Origin: Verrucomicrobiota bacterium
GTDB lineage: Bacteria; Verrucomicrobiota; Kiritimatiellia; CAIQIC01; Lenti-01
Length of the DNA stretch: 12,305 bases
Assembly: GCA_022709625.1 (NCBI GenBank)
Contig: JAKLIL010000016.1
Coordinates: forward strand, 1-12,305
Reading direction: 5' to 3'
Part shown: one piece after another, positions 5,930 to 10,699 of the stretch
Position numbering within the stretch: position 1 is the stretch's first letter
Layout of the letters: every line of letters begins with the position of its first letter
Program-made: the position numbers and the translations under genes
The notes under the pieces: model-generated
What the model was told of the DNA's origin: nothing
Database searches by the model: none
What the model saw: only the letters and a program-made list of their open reading frames with translations

Positions 5930-6508
5930 ATGAAAGCATGCCAGAAGCATGGACAAGGAACCCAGTCGGGCTATTCGTTGGTGGAAGTCACGCTGGCGCT
6001 CCTGGTGGTGGCGATTGGGCTGACGGCGACCTTTGCGCTGTTTCCCGAGGGATTGAAGGCGACCCGCGCGGCGGTGGACAATACGGAAATTGCCATGTTC
6101 TCGGAATACGTCTTTACGACTCTGGACCTGACGGCAGGCTTTTTTGGTGCCGGTTGGGGAATAGGCCAGGCAACCAATTATACATCGCAGATGCTTTCCC
6201 GGCATGTAGATAGGACTAATTTTAGGCTTCAAGCCAATGGTCGGGTAAGTACTTTCTATTGGTATCCCGACTATTATGGACTCACTTCCGGCGACTACGA
6301 GGCAAGCGAACTTCATGAGTTCTGGACTTCGGCTTTCACCTACACTTTGGACATTATCGAAGGCGGATGGAGGGACGGGCGTGAAGGCCAAGACACCGGA
6401 AGGCCGATATCTGCGGTCCTGAAAGTCTGGCCGGGCGAATATCCGCAGGGTACGACGCCCCAAGGCGAGCCGCGGATTTTCTACCGGGAAATCCTGCCGT
6501 TGAGGTGA
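5930..6508 (+). CDS. GspI/PilV-like minor pseudopilin (Verru_Chthon cassette B-like)
   Basis: A 192-residue prepilin-like protein with a 14-residue leader (MKACQKHGQGTQSG). Cleavage is at G14|Y15, where Tyr replaces the usual Phe, with Glu at +5 (YSLVEVT). The helix is ALLVVAIGLTATFALFPEGLKATRAAVDN, and its 'SLVEV.LAL.V.AIGL' start is typical of GspI/PilV. The remainder is a Tyr-, Trp- and Asp-rich passenger with no domain I recognise. ATG 5930 has a good ribosome site (AGGAAAG, about eight bases upstream). That site overlaps the stop codon of the H-like gene, 13 bp away, so the two are probably cotranscribed. It is the only gene of the series with such a short spacer and without a repeat array. 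GC content drops in the passenger part (about 6170-6370). Confidence 0.8.
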   Translation: MKACQKHGQGTQSGYSLVEVTLALLVVAIGLTATFALFPEGLKATRAAVDNTEIAMFSEYVFTTLDLTAGFFGAGWGIGQATNYTSQMLSRHVDRTNFRLQANGRVSTFYWYPDYYGLTSGDYEASELHEFWTSAFTYTLDIIEGGWRDGREGQDTGRPISAVLKVWPGEYPQGTTPQGEPRIFYREILPLR

Positions 6509-6515
6509 GGGGGCG

Positions 6516-6568
6516 GGAGACGATAGACCAGAGACTTCAGACCGGAGACTGGAAAAAGACCGGAGACG
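6516..6568 (+). repeat. Heptanucleotide array with GGAGACN-type units
   Basis: Five contiguous 7 bp units carrying AGAC at fixed positions (6516-6550) are followed by a 4-base break and two more units (6555-6568). It lies between the I- and J-like genes. It is purine-rich, and its sequence is unrelated to the other arrays but has the same period. Confidence 0.7.
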
Positions 6569-6589
6569 GAAAACAACGAAACACGTGAA

Positions 6590-7504
6590 ATGCGCGAAAT
6601 GAAAATGAGCAAGGGAAAACGCGGGCTTGCCCCGCCCGAGGCGGCCTTCACGCTGGTCGAGGTGCTGGCGGCGATGGCCGTGCTGGTGGTGCTGGTGCTG
6701 GCGCTGACGCGGATGTTCGTCGAGGCTTCCGGGATTACCCGCCGGGGCACGACCGCCCTGATGCGCAACAGCACCATGGAAACCGCCATGGAAACCCTGC
6801 TGCAGGACGCCGAAAGCATGGTCGTCAACGACCGCCTCGCCTGCTTCGCAAAGGCTAATGTGACAGACGCGGGGACCGACGGATTTGGTTTCGACGATGT
6901 CTGGTTTATCGGTACCTCCGGCGACCAGGACGATGATTTGCCCTACGAGTATTTCCACTTCTATGTCACCAACTCCATCGCCACCAATGCGGCGGGGGCC
7001 GCCTATATGCGGTTCAGCCTTATTAAAGCCCGCATGATTTTTGCCGTCGGCGATTCATTTGGCTTCTACGCATTGGATCCTGCTTACACAGAGTGGTGGC
7101 GGTCGGCAGGAAGGATAGACCGGTGGGACCGGCAGGTATTGGCCGACAATATCGTTCGTTTCGACATCTATTGCATTGGTTGGGATGGCATGGATTGGAT
7201 GCGAGAAATCGGCGGTGAACGGGTGTTAAATAGTGTTTTTGGGCCTGCGGGCATTGATGGTTTCGATGGCGTGCCGCCGGCGGCATTCGACATCTATATG
7301 CAGGTCACTAGTCCGGAAACGGCCACCGAAAGCGGGATGGCGCTGGTGCCGGGGGTGGATGCCGCCACCCAACGCAAGGCGCGCGAAATGATGATCCGCG
7401 ATTCGGCATCGCTCTTCGGGCGGGCGGTGCCGGTCAATGGATCGGCCCGGTACAACACCGTGGCCATCTACGGCACCAACAGCACGTCGTATTATGAAGA
7501 CTAG
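6590..7504 (+). CDS. GspJ/PilW-like minor pseudopilin (Verru_Chthon cassette C-like)
   Basis: A 304-residue prepilin-like protein. A 19-residue basic leader ends in PEAA|FTLVEV, so the residue before the cleavage site is Ala19 instead of the usual Gly. Phe at +1 and Glu at +5 are kept. The hydrophobic helix is LAAMAVLVVLVLALTRMFVEAS, followed by ITRRGTTALMRNSTMETAMETLLQD, typical of GspJ/PilW. The C-terminal two thirds is a passenger with lower GC (about 6850-7260), containing several short aromatic-rich blocks (for example WWRSAGRIDRWDRQVL). In T2SS, GspJ caps the pseudopilus with I and K. Start codons at 6590, 6599 and 6605 are all in frame. I keep 6590, as no Shine-Dalgarno sequence decides. 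The gene ends at 7504, 139 bp before the chosen start of the K-like gene. Confidence 0.8.
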   Translation: MREMKMSKGKRGLAPPEAAFTLVEVLAAMAVLVVLVLALTRMFVEASGITRRGTTALMRNSTMETAMETLLQDAESMVVNDRLACFAKANVTDAGTDGFGFDDVWFIGTSGDQDDDLPYEYFHFYVTNSIATNAAGAAYMRFSLIKARMIFAVGDSFGFYALDPAYTEWWRSAGRIDRWDRQVLADNIVRFDIYCIGWDGMDWMREIGGERVLNSVFGPAGIDGFDGVPPAAFDIYMQVTSPETATESGMALVPGVDAATQRKAREMMIRDSASLFGRAVPVNGSARYNTVAIYGTNSTSYYED

Positions 7505-7576
7505 ACCGGATCCAAAGAGGTTGCAGGGAAATTTGCGGGAAAACGGAACCCAGGACGGGGGCGTCCCGGCTGGCGT

Positions 7577-7601
7577 TGTAGGCCAGGGCGACGACCTGGC
7601 C
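7577..7601. repeat. REP-like half element between the J- and K-like genes
   Basis: TGTAGGCC (7577-7584) is followed by a hairpin GGCCAGG-GCGACGA-CCTGGCC with a 7 bp stem (7581-7601). The string from TGTAGGCC through CCTGGC is identical to that at 10313-10336 in the convergent spacer. Only the 3' half of the longer element is present here. The long + frame crosses it, but I infer that it is untranslated. Confidence 0.8.
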
Positions 7602-7614
7602 AGACCAGAAGATC

Positions 7615-7649
7615 AATATCCAATGTCCAATATCCAATATCCAATGATC
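7615..7649 (+). repeat. Heptanucleotide array, consensus AATATCC, 5 units
   Basis: Five contiguous 7 bp units (AATATCC, AATGTCC, AATATCC, AATATCC, AATGATC) run in perfect phase. The ATG at 7623 is in unit 2. The chosen start of the K-like gene, ATG 7644, is in unit 5. This mirrors the arrangement before the H-like gene. Confidence 0.8.
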
Positions 7650-10088
7650 AAGGCAGGGGCCAGCAACTCGCGCCACGGCGTGGCTTTGATCATCGTCCTG
7701 GGCTTTTTGAGCATCATGCTCATCATGGCGGTGGCGTTCCTGACTCATTCGCGCATGGAACGGATGGTGGCGGATTCGACCCTCGAAGCCATGCGCGGGC
7801 GGCAACTCCTGCGGACGGCCGTCAACGCCGGGATGAACGACTACAGCACCTACCTGTGGGATGAGCAACTGGTCGTGCCCTCCGAAATGCAAGACAAGAT
7901 GTTCCTGTCCGAGCCGCCCACGTCGTCGTCCGGCTTGGGCGGCAAAACCATTGGCAACGATGGCATTTCCCTGTTGGCCGGAGAAGTGGTGGATTGGATT
8001 CCCCGCGTCTACACCAATGCACCGTACAACGCGTTGACGGCCGCCAATAATGCGCAATGGATCCTGGTGCGGGAGAATCCTAGCGCAGGCCAAAGCCGGA
8101 TTCTGGGCCGCTACGCCTACGTGTGCTTCGATATAAGCGGGGGCATCGATGCCAACCTGATCGCCCGGAGCGAGGGCGTGGCCGCGCAGGATGCGCGGGC
8201 TGCGACAAACCGGACCAGATACAGCGTGCGCGATATCCCGATGGGAAAATTGCCGGAAACTGCCGACGCCAACGAGTTCAAGCGCCTGCGCCAAGGCTGG
8301 AAGGGCTTCGACAGTTTGCAAGCGCTCATTCACCTCACGGATGGGAATGGGGAAGACGGCAATAGCTCTTCCACACGCTGGGCGCCCGAGCGCAAGGAAA
8401 TCTACGGGGCTGGTCTTTCGTCCAACCTGGTCAGCGATCTGGTGCCCTTTAGTATGTCGGCGTACCGCGGCGGTCGGTATATTCAAGCAACCGGTGAATG
8501 GACGGGGCCGGAGCCCATGACCGAAGCAACCGATTGGGAAGGTTTGCTGGCGCCGTTGGACTACCAGTTTGCCCACGGGTGGGGGAGTTGGATCAACAAA
8601 GCCATCTACGACTACACCCACGACACCCCGGTGCCCCAAGGCACGGACTACCCGTCGCCGAAAAACGTGCCGATGTTCAACGAGATTGCCGTTTCCTACA
8701 GGTTGGATGGGTCTCCGGGAAACTACAGCCTGGTTCTGAAGCTGGATTTCGAATTCTGGTATCCATTTCCCTCGATGGACAACGAAGGCCGCTCCGGCTA
8801 TGCGCTGCAAGCCCCGACGGTTGGCTGGGGGACCCCGGCGACCGGTCCGGGCGTGATTTGGATCCGCGCCGCCGTGCAGCCGGCGGGCGGAGGGGCGCTG
8901 ATCCCGATTATTCCGACCGTCAGCGGCGGAGCGGGAGTATCCTTGAGCGTGCCGGCCGAGTGGCATGGCGGCGAGCCCTATCGGCCCACGCCGGAGAGCA
9001 TCACCGTCAGCGTGCCGCTGACGGTGCCGGGAGCGTTTTCAAACATGAATCTGGCCCTGACCGTCTTGGGCGGAGTGTTGCAACAGCCCCTCTATCTGGA
9101 CGGTCCGGGCGGCTATGCGGACATGTTGCCGGGCGGGCCGCCGAATCCCTTCAGTTTCGCCGGCGTCGCCGGTCTGGCGGCCAACACCTGGAGCCCGACC
9201 AATTCATACGCCGTGACGGATCCGCGCCTGAACCACTTGCGCGGCGCCTGGGTTCAGGAAACGCCGTCCAGCCTGGGCCAAATGAACAACTGGCTCACCA
9301 GCCCGGTGAGACTCCAAACGGCAGGGACGATGAGCGACACCGCCGTCCGGGACGAAGGCCGATGCATGTATTGCCGCAATGCCCCGATGGAGAATCCCGC
9401 CGAGCTGGGGCTCATCAGCAACGGGAAAGAGTGGGGCACGATCGACATTTGCACGCCGGAGGGGGCGGAATTGATGGCGAAGCTGGCCAGCACCAATTTC
9501 TATTCCGAATTGCTGGCCAACGACGGCGTACTCTATACCAACGGAACGATCAACCCGAATACCCGCAGCACGAACGTGCTGCTGTCGGCGTTTTTCGATC
9601 TGGCGGCCAACGAGGTGCCCAACCAGCAGAGCGAACGCTTTGTCAGCCCCACCTACGGCGCATCGACCATCAGCGAAGACATTGCCCGCGCCTTGGCCGA
9701 GCGGATGATCGCGGAAACGGACCCCGCGACGGTGTCGCGAGGGGAGCGAATATCGCGGATTTTCCAGTTCGGCAGCGATTGGGCGCGCATCCAGCCGATG
9801 CAGCAGAAGAAGGAACTGGCCCAGAAGGGGCTAAACAACAACCAGCGCGAGTCGCTGGTCCGGAATACGTGGGGGCTGTTCAGTCCGGACGACGGCCTGT
9901 TCACGGTGGTGGCGATCGCGCAGCCGATCAAGGAAGGGCCGAACAACGTCGGCATCTGGGATCCCCAGGAGGATCTGATCACCGGCGAGCGGCGGGCCGT
10001 GGCGCTGGTCTGGCGCGATCCGTTCAAGACCGGCAATAACCTGCACCACGAAATGTTCATCCGGATGTTCCGGTATTTGAACGACTGA
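7644..10088 (+). CDS. Large GspK/PilX-like minor pseudopilin (Verru_Chthon cassette A-like)
   Basis: An 814-residue protein. A 12-residue leader (MIKAGASNSRHG) is followed by G12|VALIIVLGFLSIMLIMAVAFL. GspK-type pseudopilins likewise start with Val/Met-Ala-Leu and lack Glu at +5, so the absence here supports the K assignment. A helix follows (HSRMERMVADSTLEAMRGRQLLRTAVNAGMND). The large middle part is Gly-, Pro- and Asn-rich and probably beta-structured. The C-terminal 150 residues have SEDIARALAERMIAE, FTVVAIAQPI and VALVWRDPF...MFIRMFRYL. Length is more than twice that of ordinary GspK (about 300-330), but fits the verrucomicrobial cassette A proteins as I remember them. The frame is open from 7437, but that overlaps the J-like gene and crosses a REP-like hairpin. 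ATG 7644 gives a normal leader. No Shine-Dalgarno sequence is seen. Confidence 0.78.
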   Translation: MIKAGASNSRHGVALIIVLGFLSIMLIMAVAFLTHSRMERMVADSTLEAMRGRQLLRTAVNAGMNDYSTYLWDEQLVVPSEMQDKMFLSEPPTSSSGLGGKTIGNDGISLLAGEVVDWIPRVYTNAPYNALTAANNAQWILVRENPSAGQSRILGRYAYVCFDISGGIDANLIARSEGVAAQDARAATNRTRYSVRDIPMGKLPETADANEFKRLRQGWKGFDSLQALIHLTDGNGEDGNSSSTRWAPERKEIYGAGLSSNLVSDLVPFSMSAYRGGRYIQATGEWTGPEPMTEATDWEGLLAPLDYQFAHGWGSWINKAIYDYTHDTPVPQGTDYPSPKNVPMFNEIAVSYRLDGSPGNYSLVLKLDFEFWYPFPSMDNEGRSGYALQAPTVGWGTPATGPGVIWIRAAVQPAGGGALIPIIPTVSGGAGVSLSVPAEWHGGEPYRPTPESITVSVPLTVPGAFSNMNLALTVLGGVLQQPLYLDGPGGYADMLPGGPPNPFSFAGVAGLAANTWSPTNSYAVTDPRLNHLRGAWVQETPSSLGQMNNWLTSPVRLQTAGTMSDTAVRDEGRCMYCRNAPMENPAELGLISNGKEWGTIDICTPEGAELMAKLASTNFYSELLANDGVLYTNGTINPNTRSTNVLLSAFFDLAANEVPNQQSERFVSPTYGASTISEDIARALAERMIAETDPATVSRGERISRIFQFGSDWARIQPMQQKKELAQKGLNNNQRESLVRNTWGLFSPDDGLFTVVAIAQPIKEGPNNVGIWDPQEDLITGERRAVALVWRDPFKTGNNLHHEMFIRMFRYLND

Positions 10089-10186
10089 GGCGAACAGCCG
10101 AAGGCGTTTGCCGCAGAGGACGCGGAGGAATTCGAGGGGGGGGGTGTTGGTTGATGGGGTTTCTGTGGGCCAAGGCGGCGACCTGG

Positions 10187-10270
10187 CGGAACAGCCGGCC
10201 ACCTCAACGCGGCGGCCTACAACGTGCGGAATGCTGTAGGCCGGACCTCCGTGTCCGGCGGAATTGGCCG
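10187..10270. repeat. REP-like two-hairpin element, copy 1
   Basis: This 84 bp segment recurs at 10547-10630 with 7 mismatches. It contains hairpin 1, GGCCTACA (10214-10221) with TGTAGGCC (10235-10242) and a 13-base loop. Hairpin 2 is GCCGGAC (10240-10246) with GTCCGGC (10253-10259) and loop CTCCGT. The two stems share three bases, so they are partly exclusive. A degenerate 3' half of the other subtype (loop GGCGGCGA-like) abuts it at about 10164-10187. Confidence 0.88.
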
Positions 10271-10276
10271 CAACGC

Positions 10277-10350
10277 CACCCGCGGAGGGGTGGCCTGCAA
10301 CGCCCGGAATGCTGTAGGCCAGGGCGACGACCTGGCGGAAGGATCCGGCC
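10277..10350. repeat. REP-like element, variant copy with the other hairpin 2
   Basis: Hairpin 1 is GGCCTGCA (10292-10299) with TGTAGGCC (10313-10320) and the same 13-base loop length. The A-to-G change leaves a G-U pair. Hairpin 2 is GCCAGG-GCGACGA-CCTGGC (10318-10336), the version also found at 7577-7601. So hairpin 1 is constant while hairpin 2 comes in two subtypes. Confidence 0.8.
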
Positions 10351-10546
10351 ACCTCAACCCGCCGCCGCCAAGGCTATGGCGGACAAGCGCGGTGGCCAAC
10401 AACGAACGGAATGGGGAAAACCGGGGATAAATCCGAATATATGCAAGTTGTATCATCCTGCATATTCAATAGATAGGATTCGAATTGCATTTTATTCGAC
10501 GGTGTCGTGCAAATTGCAGCATGTGGATTGAGCGGGCGCCGGGCCA

Positions 10547-10630
10547 CGGAACAGCCGGCCACCTCAGCGCGGTGGCCTACAACGGGCGGAATTCTGTAGG
10601 TCGGACCTCCGTGTCCGGCGGGATTGGGCG
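10547..10630. repeat. REP-like two-hairpin element, copy 2
   Basis: It has 77 of 84 bases identical to copy 1, exactly 360 bp downstream and in the same orientation. Hairpin 1 is GGCCTACA (10574-10581) with TGTAGGTC (10595-10602). Hairpin 2 uses 10600-10606 with 10613-10619. The C-to-T change at 10601 turns a G-C pair into a G-U wobble in both stems, so pairing is kept. Confidence 0.88.
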
Positions 10631-10682
10631 ACCAACGATCAACAATCAACGACCATCAACCATTAACCAACAACCATCGACC
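10631..10682. repeat. Heptanucleotide array, ATCAACC family, at the 3' side of the lamin-tail gene
   Basis: Seven full 7 bp units and a remnant are in phase, beginning with the string ACCAACGATCAAC that also starts the arrays at 3608 and 4422. It sits downstream of a convergent gene with no start codon next to it. The repeat family is therefore not restricted to translation starts. Confidence 0.8.
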
Positions 10683-10699
10683 GCCGCGCTTAGCGCGGC
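10683..10699 (-). other. Post-stop hairpin of the lamin-tail gene
   Basis: GCCGCGCT-T-AGCGCGGC is a perfect 8 bp stem immediately beyond the TAG (10700-10702 on the - strand). Its centre (GCGCTAAGCGC read on the - strand) matches the hairpin after the first G gene. No T-run follows, so it is a possible but not a classic terminator. Confidence 0.55.

Larger units (their letters stand above)
10089..10699. other. 611 bp convergent spacer packed with REP-like repeats
   Basis: No gene is supported between the K-like gene and the convergent lamin-tail gene. From left to right it holds a G9 run (10136-10144), a degenerate REP half (about 10164-10187), a full element (10187-10270) and a variant element (10277-10350). 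An AT-rich island (10431-10535), another full element (10547-10630), a heptamer array (10631-10682) and a hairpin (10683-10699) follow. Small frames here encode only translated repeat. Confidence 0.75.

Noticed and set aside
5792..6958. A 388-codon open frame on the - strand opposite the H-, I- and J-like genes
   Set aside because: It is antisense to three prepilin-like genes, with no recognisable domain.
7437..7643. Upstream extension of the K-like gene (69 codons)
   Set aside because: It overlaps the end of the J-like gene, runs through a REP-like hairpin and a heptamer array, and would place the prepilin signal far from the N-terminus.
7434..8966. A 510-codon open frame on the - strand opposite the J- and K-like genes
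   Set aside because: No family-like motif is present. It is antisense to well-supported prepilin genes and explained by high GC content.
10151..10531. Small + strand frames in the convergent spacer
   Set aside because: They are translations of the REP-like repeats, with no independent evidence of coding.
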